This document shows positions 31,570 through 40,565 of a DNA stretch of 64,000 bases, in pieces; the stretch's first letter is position 1, and every line of letters begins with the position of its first letter. Made by a program: the position numbers and the translations under genes. Location: assembly GCA_046262295.1 (NCBI GenBank), contig JBHENC010000017.1:1-64000 (forward strand), given 5' to 3'. This DNA is from JBHENC01 sp046262295. GTDB lineage: Bacteria > Acidobacteriota > Blastocatellia > Pyrinomonadales > Pyrinomonadaceae. A model generated the notes under the pieces. It was given only the letters and a program-made list of their open reading frames with translations. It made no database searches and had not been told where the DNA came from.

Positions 31570-34470
31570 TTGGCGAAACGGAAAACCCGCCGACGCGCGA
31601 AGGTTGAGGCAAAGAGTGTGACGATTGAATCGCTGTGGAGTGTGACGGATCAGGCGGCGCGGCTCGCTGAACTAGCGAGCGACGATGTGGACGTGAAGGA
31701 TGCGCCGCTGCGCCGCGACGTGCGTTCGCTCGGCCTTCTGCTCGGCAAAACATTGCGAGAGCAAGCGGGCGAGGAGCTGTTCGTTAAGGTCGAAAACCTG
31801 CGCCGCTTAACAACCGAACACCGTGAGGCCGGAGCCGGTTTCGATTCGGCGAACGCGCCGCAATCTACCGAACAGCCGGATGCGATGGCGCAGGCCGAAA
31901 CGATTGTCAGTCGCACGAAGATCGCAGAGGCGTATCAGCTTGCGAAAGCCTTCGCTATCTATTTCGAGCTGACTAATCTGGCCGAAACCAATCATCGTAA
32001 ACGTCGTCGTCGCGCGCGCACACTCGCCGCCGGTGCGCCCATATTGGCGGGAACCTTTCGCGGCACGCTCGAACGCCTACGCGACAAGGGACTTGAATGG
32101 CAAACGGCACTTCGTTTATTGCAGCGCATCGAAGTCACGCCGGTCTTTACGGCGCACCCGACGGAAGTCGCGCGCCGCACGGTTCTGTTCAAACGCCGCC
32201 GCATTGCCGATCAACTCGAACGCCTCGATTTGCTGCCGCTCTCCGACACGGAAGCGCGCGCCGCCGAACACGCGATGGCGCGCGAGATAACCGCGCTCTG
32301 GCAAACGGATGAGATTCGCCGTCGCCAGCCGACCGTCACAGACGAAATCAAGATGGGACTCGATTATTTCCCGACGGTCATCGTCAACACCTTGCCGCAA
32401 GTCTATACGGAGATGGCGAGCGCGTTTAATGAAACTTACAATCTCGATTGGCAAGCGCAGCAACTGCCCGCCGTGATTCGCTTCGGCTCTTGGATCGGCG
32501 GCGACCGCGACGGCAATCCTTATGTCACCGCCGGGACGACGCGCGAAGCTCTGCTGATGGCGCGCCACACGATTCTTGATTATTACATCGAAGCCCTTGA
32601 TCGCTTGCAGGAGCAGCTTAGTTCTTCCGTTCATCAAGCAAACGTCGCCGCACAATTGCGCGCGAGCCTTGATGCTTACGAGGCGAGCTTTCCGGCGGCA
32701 CAAACAGAGGCCGACAGCCATCCGCCCGCCGAAGCTTACAGGCGTTTTCTGGCCTTCGTGCTGCATCGCTTGCGCGCCTCGCGCGATGTGCCCGTGCGCG
32801 CACAAAGCTATGCGGACGCCGCTTCATTCATCGCCGATCTGCAACTCGTGCGCGAAAGTCTCTTCGAGAACAAAGGCGAAGAGTTAGCGGAAGGCTTGCT
32901 CGATCCGCTGCTGCGTCAAGCCGAGACGTTCGGCTTTCATCTGCACACGCTCGATATACGCCAGCACGCGCGCATCCACGCACGCGCCCTACGCGAGCTG
33001 GCAAGCGGCGCGCAATTCGATTCGGAAATTTCAACTGAAACTGAAACCGCCGGAACAGCGCAGGTCTTAACTACGCAGGGTTTTCCGAACACTTCGACGG
33101 AAACCGCCGCGCTTCTAGACAGCCTGCGCGGCGTCGCGGAATTGAAGCGCGCGTTTCCGCCGCAGTCCGTTCGCGCTTACGTTATTAGCGGCGCGCAAAC
33201 GGAGCAGGATATTTTTGCGCTCGTGTGGTTGATGCAAACCTGCGGCGTTCGCGTCGCCGCTGTGAAGGAGACGAACGATCCCGGCCTGATGCCCGTGCCG
33301 CTCTTCGAGTCAATCAAGGATTTACGCAGCGCGCCGGAAGTTTGCCGCGCGCTCTGGACTTCGCCGCGCTACGCGAGCCTGCTCGATTCATGGAACCGCG
33401 AGCAGGAAATCATGCTCGGCTATTCCGATTCAAACAAAGATGGCGGGATGCTCACAAGCTCTTGGGAAATTTACAAAGCGCACCGGGAGCTTCACCGCGT
33501 CGCGGCGGAATGCGATGTGCGTCTGCGGCTTTTTCACGGGCGCGGCGGAACCGTCGGCAGAGGCGGCGGGCCGACGCATCGCGCGATTATCGCGCAGCCG
33601 CCCGGAGCTTTCACAGGCAAACTGCGAATCACGGAACAGGGCGAAGTCTTAAACTTCAAATACAGCGACGCCGTGCTTGCCGAACGCAGTTTCGAGTTGA
33701 TGATCGCCGCTTCGCTCGAATCGCTGGCGAGCGCCGACCAATCGAAAACAGAAGCGGAATGGGAGCAAGCTCTGGAAGAGATGTCGCAGACCGCCTTTGA
33801 TTTTTACCGTGCTTCGATAGTGGAGAACGAAGAGACTATCGAATATTTTCATCAGGCTACGCCGGTGCTCGAATTCGAGCTTGCCAAGACGGGGTCGCGC
33901 CCGGCCCGCCGCGAAGCAAAGGGTGACGAGAAAGATACGCGGCGCGGCATAGAGGATTTGCGCGCGATCCCCTGGGTCTTCGGCTGGATGCAGAGCCGCC
34001 ATGTGCTGCCCGCTTGGTTTGGCGTCGGCTACGCGCTCGAACGCTACTGCGAGACGCACGCGGGCGGCGAAGAGTTTTTGCGGGAAATGGCGAGCAAGTT
34101 TTTGTTCTTCAACGATCTCCTCGGCAACGTCGAGAGCGGTCTGGCGAAAGCGGATTTTTCGATTGCGCGCCGCTATGCCGCGCTTGTCGCGGACGAAGAA
34201 TTGCGCGAGCGCGTGTTGACTTTGATCGCGGAAGAGTTCGCGCGCACGCGCCGCATGGTTTTGCGCGTCGGCAATCTACGGCAACTGCTCGAACGCAACC
34301 CCGTCCTCGCCCGTTCGATACGTTTGCGTAATCCATATGTTGACCCGATGAGCTTGATTCAGGTCGAACTGCTGCGGCGCAAACGCGGCGGCGAAGAGAG
34401 CGAAGAATTGAACTACGCGCTCGCCGCCACCATCAACGGCATCTCCGCCGGACTGCGAAACACCGGATAA
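31570..34470 (+). CDS. ppc: Phosphoenolpyruvate carboxylase
   Basis: A 966-residue enzyme that forms oxaloacetate from PEP and bicarbonate, refilling the TCA cycle. The start is a TTG at 31570 without a clear ribosome site; the following MAKRKTRRRA is basic and not conserved. Active-site regions: VFTAHPTEVARRTVLF with catalytic His (near 198), GSWIGGDRDGNPYVTAG, MLGYSDSNKDGGMLTSSWEI, and the glycine loop LFHGRGGTVGRGGGPTHRA, with QGEVLNFKYS after it. The C-terminus ends in ATINGISAGLRNTG, the conserved tail. It is monocistronic. Confidence 0.96.
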   Translation: MAKRKTRRRAKVEAKSVTIESLWSVTDQAARLAELASDDVDVKDAPLRRDVRSLGLLLGKTLREQAGEELFVKVENLRRLTTEHREAGAGFDSANAPQSTEQPDAMAQAETIVSRTKIAEAYQLAKAFAIYFELTNLAETNHRKRRRRARTLAAGAPILAGTFRGTLERLRDKGLEWQTALRLLQRIEVTPVFTAHPTEVARRTVLFKRRRIADQLERLDLLPLSDTEARAAEHAMAREITALWQTDEIRRRQPTVTDEIKMGLDYFPTVIVNTLPQVYTEMASAFNETYNLDWQAQQLPAVIRFGSWIGGDRDGNPYVTAGTTREALLMARHTILDYYIEALDRLQEQLSSSVHQANVAAQLRASLDAYEASFPAAQTEADSHPPAEAYRRFLAFVLHRLRASRDVPVRAQSYADAASFIADLQLVRESLFENKGEELAEGLLDPLLRQAETFGFHLHTLDIRQHARIHARALRELASGAQFDSEISTETETAGTAQVLTTQGFPNTSTETAALLDSLRGVAELKRAFPPQSVRAYVISGAQTEQDIFALVWLMQTCGVRVAAVKETNDPGLMPVPLFESIKDLRSAPEVCRALWTSPRYASLLDSWNREQEIMLGYSDSNKDGGMLTSSWEIYKAHRELHRVAAECDVRLRLFHGRGGTVGRGGGPTHRAIIAQPPGAFTGKLRITEQGEVLNFKYSDAVLAERSFELMIAASLESLASADQSKTEAEWEQALEEMSQTAFDFYRASIVENEETIEYFHQATPVLEFELAKTGSRPARREAKGDEKDTRRGIEDLRAIPWVFGWMQSRHVLPAWFGVGYALERYCETHAGGEEFLREMASKFLFFNDLLGNVESGLAKADFSIARRYAALVADEELRERVLTLIAEEFARTRRMVLRVGNLRQLLERNPVLARSIRLRNPYVDPMSLIQVELLRRKRGGEESEELNYALAATINGISAGLRNTG

Positions 34471-34615
34471 CGCCATTCATCAAGCGGCCTCCCCTTTCAT
34501 CTCAAGCGCGCCTGTTTATAAATCACCGCGTTGGTATCGCTCACATTACCCGTTCACCTCTCGCAATTACACCTTGACAGCCTCTGCCGCTATATTTTAC
34601 ATTTCATCCGTTATA

Positions 34616-34644
34616 TTGACAGGCAGTTTAATCGTCTGATTTTA
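34616..34644 (+). promoter_or_regulatory. Possible promoter upstream of the siroheme reductase operon
   Basis: TTGACA at 34616-34621, a 17-base spacer and ATTTTA at 34639-34644 lie about 110 bases ahead of the operon's first gene. The -10 is a poor match. Confidence 0.25.
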
Positions 34645-34754
34645 AGCGTGGCGATTCAAGGGCTGGTTCGCTCCGCGTTGAACACCGCTAAAGAAACGTG
34701 TCCCTCATGCTTCTTTCGACGCGGGGCTTTTTGTTTTGCGAGAGGGTATGTGTG

Positions 34755-36362
34755 ATGGCTGTTGCGCGAAAAGAGAATAAGGTTGAGCGCGTCAAACGCG
34801 AGCGCGACGCGCTGGATTGCTTTGAAGACATCCTGCGTTATGCGCGCGACGGCTTTCAATCAATCGCCGAAGACGATCTCAACGTGCGCCTACGCTGGTA
34901 CGGGCTTTACACGCAGCGCCCTCCCGAAGAAGGCTATTTTATGCTGCGCGTCAAAGTGCCGAACGGCACGCTCACCAGCGAACAGCTCGCCACGCTCGGC
35001 CAACTCTCCGTTAAGTATGCGCAGAACACGGGCGATGCGACGACGCGGCAGGACATACAGTTTCACTACGTGCGAATCGAAGACGTGCCCGCCATCTTCG
35101 AGGAGTTGGAGCGCGTCGGCTTCACGACATCGGGCGCGTGCGGCGACATCACGCGCAACGTCACGGGCTGTCCGCTCGCAGGCATTGATGCGGGCGAGTT
35201 CATCAACGCCGAACCGCTCGTCGAAGAGGTTCACAGGCATTTTCTGAACAACCGCGAATTCTCCAACTTGCCGCGCAAGTTCAAGATCACCGTTTCCGGC
35301 TGCGCCGACTATTGCACGGGGCACGAGATAAACGACATCGGGCTTATTGCGTTGCGCGACTCACGCGGCGAAGTCGTCTTCGATTTGTGGGTCGGCGGCG
35401 GACTCGGCGCGAAAGAGCGTTTCGCGGATCGTTTGGGCGCGCACATCGCGCCGGAAGAAGTCGTGGAAGTTTGCCATCACATCTGCGCGATCTTCCGCGA
35501 TCACGGCAATCGGCAGTCGCGGCCGCTCGCGCGCCTGAAGTTTGTCATGGCGGAGTGGGGCGCGCAGCGTTTTCGCGCGGAGTTGGAAAAGAGATTGGGG
35601 CGCAAGTTGAAGAACGGCGATGTGCCGCGCGTGCCCGTCACGGCCAACCGCGCGCACATCGGGATTCATCCGCAGAAACAGTCCGGGCTTTTCTACGCGG
35701 GCGTGGCGACAAAGCGCGGACGTTTACAGGGAACACAGATGATCGAGATTGCGCGCCTCGCCAAAGAGTACGGCGGCGGGCGCGTGCGTTTGACGACGAC
35801 GCAGAATTTCGTCGTGCTGGATGTGCCGAAGAGCCAGTGCGACGCGCTCGCGGCAGGGCTTGCCGAGCTTGATCTGCAAGTCCTGCCGGCATCGTTTCGC
35901 ACGGGCACGCTGGCCTGTACGGGCACGCAGTTTTGCAAACTTGCTTTGACGGAAACAAAAGACCGCGCTTCCGAGTTGATCGAACATCTTGAAAGCGCGC
36001 TGCCGGATTTCAAGACTCCGTTTCGCATCAGCGTGACGGGCTGCCCGAACAGTTGCGCGCATTATCAAATCTGCGACATCGGTTTGGTAGGCGATTTTCT
36101 GCGCACGCCGGAAGGCAAAAAAGAGGCGTACAGAATTTATCTGGGCGGGCATCTCGGCGGCGAATATTCGTTCGGGCGCGAGCTGAATAAAAAGATTGCA
36201 GCGGAAGAAGTAAAGTTTTATGTCGAGCGATTGGCGCGCGATTATCTTGAGCGGCGCGCGGGAGAAAGCGAAAGCTTTCAAAATTTCATCGCGCGCCATA
36301 GCCTTGAAGAGTTGGAACTGCTCGGCACAACTGAAGCGTTAGCGTCGGAGGTGCCGGCATGA
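34755..36362 (+). CDS. Siroheme-dependent ferredoxin nitrite/sulfite reductase
   Basis: A 535-residue enzyme from ATG 34755. Two ferredoxin-like repeats are visible: LRWYGLYTQRPPEEGYFMLR and ARLAKEYGGGRVRLTTTQNF. The siroheme-[4Fe-4S] site is CTGTQFCKLALTETK near residue 395 and CPNSCAHYQICDIGLVG near 430, giving the cysteines C-x5-C and C-x3-C that hold the cluster. This family reduces nitrite to ammonia or sulfite to sulfide; which one cannot be told from the sequence. It overlaps the next gene by four bases (ATGA), which makes its cofactor. Confidence 0.92.
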   Translation: MAVARKENKVERVKRERDALDCFEDILRYARDGFQSIAEDDLNVRLRWYGLYTQRPPEEGYFMLRVKVPNGTLTSEQLATLGQLSVKYAQNTGDATTRQDIQFHYVRIEDVPAIFEELERVGFTTSGACGDITRNVTGCPLAGIDAGEFINAEPLVEEVHRHFLNNREFSNLPRKFKITVSGCADYCTGHEINDIGLIALRDSRGEVVFDLWVGGGLGAKERFADRLGAHIAPEEVVEVCHHICAIFRDHGNRQSRPLARLKFVMAEWGAQRFRAELEKRLGRKLKNGDVPRVPVTANRAHIGIHPQKQSGLFYAGVATKRGRLQGTQMIEIARLAKEYGGGRVRLTTTQNFVVLDVPKSQCDALAAGLAELDLQVLPASFRTGTLACTGTQFCKLALTETKDRASELIEHLESALPDFKTPFRISVTGCPNSCAHYQICDIGLVGDFLRTPEGKKEAYRIYLGGHLGGEYSFGRELNKKIAAEEVKFYVERLARDYLERRAGESESFQNFIARHSLEELELLGTTEALASEVPA

Positions 36363-37609
36363 GCGTTGAAGTGAGAGACGGCGCGACGAATGAAGCGAAG
36401 CGCGCGGTGCTGATCGTCGGGCACGGCAGCCGACGCGAGGAAGCGAACGAGGACGTGCGCGAAGCGGCGCGTAAGATTGGCGTGCGCGGCGGCTTCGATC
36501 TCATCGCAGCCGCGTTTTTAGAAATCACGCATCCGAACATTCGGGAAGGCTTCGCGCAACTCGTCGCAAAAGGCGCGGAAGATATCACCGTTCATCCCTA
36601 TTTTCTTTCGCCCGGACGCCACACACGCGGCGATATCCCCGTAGAAGTGCGCGAAGCCGCCGCACTGCATCCGGGCATCACCTGGCGCATCACCGAACCC
36701 TTGTCCGCGCATCGTCTCGTCATTGATGCTTCCATCGAACGCATATACGAAGCGAACGATGAAGAAACTTCCAAGCCGATTCTTTCTTCGCCACAGATGC
36801 GTCGCGGCACGGTTTATCTGGTCGGGGCGGGGCCGGGCGATCCCGGACTTCTCACCTTGCGCGCGTGCGAGTTGCTGCAAACGTGCGATGTGGTTATTTA
36901 CGATTATCTGGTCAACCCGGAACTCCTGCGCCATGTTTCACAGCAGGCAGAAAAGATTTACGTCGGCAAGATCGGTGGCGGTCGGCAGACGCCGCAGCCT
37001 GAGATTAATGCTTTGCTGATTGAACGCGCGCGGCGCGGCGAAGGTGTGGTGCGGCTCAAGGGCGGCGACCCGTTTCTGTTCGGGCGCGGCGCGGAGGAAG
37101 CGTTAGCTTTGAATGAAGCGAACATCGCTTTTGAAGTTGTGCCGGGAATCAGCTCTGCGCTCGCAGTTCCGGCCTATGCGGGCATTCCTTTAACGCATCG
37201 CACGCAGGCTTCTTCCATCGCCGTGCTGACGGGCGCGTATGCCGACGATGATCACGCCACGCGCAGAGAGGCCATCGCCCGACTCGCCGCCGCCAACACG
37301 TTGGTCATTCTTATGGGCATCGCGCGCTTGCGAGAAATCGCCGATGATTTGATTACCGCCGGGCGTTTGCTCGAGACGCCTGCGGCGATTATTCGATGGG
37401 GCACATATCAAGGACAGCAAACAATCGTCGGCACGCTGGGCACGATTGCTTTTGAAGCGGAACGCGCGAAGGTGCGCCCGCCCGCCGTCATCGTCGTCGG
37501 CGAAGTCGTGCGCCTGCGCGAGCGTTTGCGTTGGTTCGAGAAAGATTTTGAGAATCACGTTAACGAGGAGACGGCAGTAGACGAGTTTAAAGCCGTTATG
37601 AGTGCTTAG
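36359..37609 (+). CDS. CbiX-type chelatase / uroporphyrinogen-III C-methyltransferase fusion
   Basis: A 416-residue two-domain enzyme for siroheme synthesis. Residues about 15-125 are a short CbiX/SirB-type chelatase (AVLIVGHGSRREEANEDV, HPNIREGFAQ, and HPYFLSPGRHTRGDIP), with the conserved His in VGHGS. Residues about 145-385 are a complete SUMT (CobA) domain: GTVYLVGAGPGDPGLLTLRA, VVRLKGGDPFLFGRGAEEAL, and EVVPGISSALAVPAYAGIPL. The middle step, NAD-dependent precorrin-2 dehydrogenase (CysG-N/Met8), is absent here. It overlaps the reductase gene and so provides its cofactor. Confidence 0.93.
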   Translation: MSVEVRDGATNEAKRAVLIVGHGSRREEANEDVREAARKIGVRGGFDLIAAAFLEITHPNIREGFAQLVAKGAEDITVHPYFLSPGRHTRGDIPVEVREAAALHPGITWRITEPLSAHRLVIDASIERIYEANDEETSKPILSSPQMRRGTVYLVGAGPGDPGLLTLRACELLQTCDVVIYDYLVNPELLRHVSQQAEKIYVGKIGGGRQTPQPEINALLIERARRGEGVVRLKGGDPFLFGRGAEEALALNEANIAFEVVPGISSALAVPAYAGIPLTHRTQASSIAVLTGAYADDDHATRREAIARLAAANTLVILMGIARLREIADDLITAGRLLETPAAIIRWGTYQGQQTIVGTLGTIAFEAERAKVRPPAVIVVGEVVRLRERLRWFEKDFENHVNEETAVDEFKAVMSA

Positions 37610-37618
37610 CGAACTTTA

Positions 37619-37645
37619 CGGGCGGGGACGATCCGCTGCCCCTAC
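37619..37645. repeat. Short dispersed repeat, GC-rich
   Basis: CGGGCGGGGACGATCCGCTG and the following CCCCTAC match the core of the element at 31465-31514. Located just after the SUMT gene, it could be a transcript-end hairpin or a dispersed repeat. Confidence 0.35.
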
Positions 37646-37696
37646 AATTTTGAAACCCGCTATTAATGGCGTGGTTGGAAGTGTAGAATAAGCGAT

Positions 37697-38056
37697 ATGG
37701 AGAAGGTCAATATCAAGCAGAAGTTCTCATTGTTCGATGAGCATTGGAGTCCGAAAATCGTCGCCGAGTTGAACGGGCAGCACGTCAAGCTTGTGAAATT
37801 CAAGGGCGCTTTCGTCTGGCATCAACATGAGACGGAAGACGAATTGTTTCTGGTCGTGAAGGGACGGTTTCGGATGGAGTTTCGTGAACGGAACGTATGG
37901 ATAGAAGAAGGCGAGTTTATTGTCGTGCCGAAAGAGACTGAGCACAGACCCTTTGCGGAAGAAGAAGTCCACGTGCTGCTGTTCGAGCCTGCCTCGACTC
38001 TCAATACGGGCAACGTGGTCGGCGAACTGACGGCGACGGAACTGGAAAAGCTTTAA
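37697..38056 (+). CDS. Small cupin-domain protein
   Basis: A 119-residue single-domain cupin. Motif 1 is FVWHQHETEDELFLVVKGRF at about residues 36-55, with two His and one Glu as metal ligands, and motif 2 is GEFIVVPKETEHRPFAEEE with a third His. The domain often binds a metal and sugars or small acids, and is used for isomerases or regulators; no substrate can be named. It is preceded by a GGAGA site at the start. Confidence 0.85.
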   Translation: MEKVNIKQKFSLFDEHWSPKIVAELNGQHVKLVKFKGAFVWHQHETEDELFLVVKGRFRMEFRERNVWIEEGEFIVVPKETEHRPFAEEEVHVLLFEPASTLNTGNVVGELTATELEKL

Positions 38057-38143
38057 GCGAAAGGCGAACATCCGGCGTTGCGTCGGCGCGTGAAAATCTT
38101 TCGCTATGAACGCGCGGGTGGCTTATGAATCGCTGCCGTCTGC

Positions 38144-39103
38144 TTAACTTTCAGTCGGCGCGCTCTGCCTGTACACGGAGATTTTGAAATTGACGCTCGC
38201 ACCGGCGTCCAATGCGATCACGTTGCTTTCGATTCCGCGTTGTTGAAGATTAAAGGCGTCGGTCGGGCAGGTGTTCGGCTCGATGCAGATAGCACGGCGT
38301 GGTGCGGGCGTCGTGTAAACGACGATATGCGGAAACTGTTGCGCGTCAAATTCCACGACGGTTCGCTTGTTATTCGCGTCGTCGAAAAGAAAGCATCTCG
38401 TTAAGTTGTCCGGCTCCGCCGTCGCGTCGGTATAAATATCATCCAGACTTAATCCGTCTGTGCTTTGCGGGCGGCGCAGATCGTAGTGTCCTTCTACGTC
38501 CAGCAAGTTTCCCGTAGGGAAATTATCCACCAACTCCCAACGCTTTTGCGCGGGCACTTGAATCCGGCTTTGTGCGGGAAGCTGAAAGTAAGGATGAATG
38601 CCGAAACCCAGAGGCATCACGCGGTCGCCCGTGTTCTGCGCAACGGTCTCCATCTCCAATCGTTCGTTCTTCAATCTGTATGTCACTTGCAGATTAAACG
38701 GAAACGGAAACTGCTGAAGAATCTGTTCGGCGTAATCGTTCGCGTCGAGGCCTGAGCGAATCCACGCGCCTTCGTTTTCGGATGCGCCCGTGTCTAAAAC
38801 TTTCCATGCTTTGCCACGCACGAACCCGTGTTGCGGCTGGTCAACCGTATACGTCTCGCCGCGAAAAGCAAAGCGGCTGTCTCTGATGCGATTAGGATAG
38901 GGGAACAGGATGGGGATGCCGTAACTTGTCGGGCGCGCAAGGAATTGATCGAAGGGCACGTCTTCCAGCACCGCGTCCGGCATATCAAGCGCGAAACAAT
39001 TGTTGCCGAGCGCGGGAGCGATTTCGGCACGGGCTTCGTCGGCTTCGCGCAGCATGAAAATCTCTACGCCGTGACGGGTTTCCGAAACAACAGAGTATTT
39101 CAT
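38144..39103 (-). CDS. Aldose 1-epimerase family protein
   Basis: A 319-residue protein from ATG 39101-39103 (MKYSVVSETRHGVEIFMLRE). The fold of galactose mutarotase is recognisable: YGIPILFPYPNRIRDSRFAF, MPLGFGIHPYFQLP with the catalytic His, and RAICIEPNTCPTDAFN with the catalytic Glu. Such enzymes interconvert the alpha and beta anomers of sugars. The gene has its own upstream region and converges with the cupin gene. Confidence 0.88.
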   Translation of the reverse strand: MKYSVVSETRHGVEIFMLREADEARAEIAPALGNNCFALDMPDAVLEDVPFDQFLARPTSYGIPILFPYPNRIRDSRFAFRGETYTVDQPQHGFVRGKAWKVLDTGASENEGAWIRSGLDANDYAEQILQQFPFPFNLQVTYRLKNERLEMETVAQNTGDRVMPLGFGIHPYFQLPAQSRIQVPAQKRWELVDNFPTGNLLDVEGHYDLRRPQSTDGLSLDDIYTDATAEPDNLTRCFLFDDANNKRTVVEFDAQQFPHIVVYTTPAPRRAICIEPNTCPTDAFNLQQRGIESNVIALDAGASVNFKISVYRQSAPTES

Positions 39104-39191
39104 AAGTAGCCTTTCGCGTTGAAGATCGAACAGCCGCGTTGCTTTCACACGGCGGCTGTTCGGTTGATCGTGGCTTTAGTCGAAGAAAATG

Positions 39192-40262
39192 TCAGTCCGT
39201 CGCCATCGTTTGTAAATCTGCGGCTAGTTCCGCGCCGCCGCCCGTTGTCGTCGCCGTGTTCGCCTTGCGATGTTGCTGGTTACCATTTGCGGCGGCGGTC
39301 GCTTCGTTAACGAAGGTCAGCCATTTTTGATCCGGGGCGGTACGCTCGGCCTTAGTGATATCGAAGTAGGCTTGCTGGATGCGTTCCGTGATGGGGCCAC
39401 GCGCGCCTTCGCCGACCTGTATGTGATCAACCGAGCGAATCGGCGTGACTTCGGCGGCCGTGCCGGTAAAGAACAGTTCATCGGCGACGTACAGAGCGGC
39501 GCGCTGAATGCCTTGTTCGATAACGGGAATCTCCAACTCACGGCATATCTGAATTACGCTGTCGCGCGTGATGCCGGGCAGTATGGAGCTTGAAAGCGGC
39601 GGCGTAATGACGCGCCCTTCATGGACTATGAAAATATTCTCGCCGGAGCCTTCGGAGACGAACCCGCGATCATCGAGCGCGATGCCTTCGGCGAAGCCAT
39701 TGGTTAAAGCTTCCATCTTGATGAGCTGCGAGTTCATGTAGTTTGCGCCGGACTTTGCCATCGCGGGCATAGAGTTCGGCGTCAGGCGATTCCAAGATGA
39801 AACGCATACGTCAACGCCTGCCTCAATCGCTTCGTCGCCCAGATATTTGCCCCAATCCCACGCGCCGATATAGCACTCCAGCGGATTCGGAAACGGGTTG
39901 ACGCCGAAAGTGCCGAAGCCGCGAAAGATAATCGGGCGCAGGTAGCATTGTTCGAGTCCGCTGCGCGCAACGAGATTAATGGCTGCCGTGCATAATTCAT
40001 CGCGCGTCCACTCGTGATCCATGCGGTAAATCTTCGCGCTGTTCATCAGCCGTTGCATATGCTCGGTAAGACGAAAAATGGCGGGGCCACGTTTTGTGTT
40101 GTAGCAGCGTATGCCCTCGAAGACGCTCGAGCCGTAGTGCAGCACGTGCGACATCACGTGAACGCGCGCATCGTCCCATTTAATGAATTCACCGTTGTGC
40201 CAAATCTCTCCGGCGATGCGCGGCGTTTTAACGTCTTTAGATTTACCGTCTTTTGCAAACAC
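39192..40262 (-). CDS. ilvE: Branched-chain amino acid aminotransferase
   Basis: A 356-residue fold-type IV PLP enzyme that performs the last step of Leu, Ile and Val synthesis. Motifs: IWHNGEFIKWDDARVHVMSH near 19-38, HYGSSVFEGIRCY, RPIIFRG, the PLP-lysine region SMPAMAKSGANYMNSQLIK, and GFVSEGSGENIFIV plus the later TGTAAEVTPIR. The last 30 residues (QQHRKANTATTTGGG) form a low-complexity tail absent from E. coli IlvE. Confidence 0.93.
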   Translation of the reverse strand: MFAKDGKSKDVKTPRIAGEIWHNGEFIKWDDARVHVMSHVLHYGSSVFEGIRCYNTKRGPAIFRLTEHMQRLMNSAKIYRMDHEWTRDELCTAAINLVARSGLEQCYLRPIIFRGFGTFGVNPFPNPLECYIGAWDWGKYLGDEAIEAGVDVCVSSWNRLTPNSMPAMAKSGANYMNSQLIKMEALTNGFAEGIALDDRGFVSEGSGENIFIVHEGRVITPPLSSSILPGITRDSVIQICRELEIPVIEQGIQRAALYVADELFFTGTAAEVTPIRSVDHIQVGEGARGPITERIQQAYFDITKAERTAPDQKWLTFVNEATAAANGNQQHRKANTATTTGGGAELAADLQTMATD

Positions 40263-40565
40263 GATGTGTACTCCTTAGATTAAAGGTTCTTAATTTGAAA
40301 ATGGCGCGTTAGAGCGACGATAGCTCACAGCGAAAAAGTGCGCGGACACGGATGCTGATAAGGAAGTTCTTTGTTCGTGTCCATGTTTGAGTTCATCGTT
40401 TGATTTAGATACGGCACAATACCGTAAAGACGCATCACTTGGCAAGGCACGCACCGGAGGCGAAAGGAGAAGCGCGCTTGATTCTTCAAGATGGGGCGCG
40501 TACCATCCATGTTTGCTTTTAATACTTAAACGTACATTGCACCGCGCTTCGAATTATTTCGACAG
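40263..40565. other. Intergenic region, divergent promoters
   Basis: About 300 bases between ilvE and the M19 gene with no recognisable RNA or protein gene. The minus-strand frame at 40325-40510 does not look like a protein. Confidence 0.4.

Noticed and set aside
31570..31572. TTG start of ppc
   Set aside because: Kept as the best start, but a later start at a conserved position cannot be excluded because no ribosome site is visible; not reported as an anomaly.
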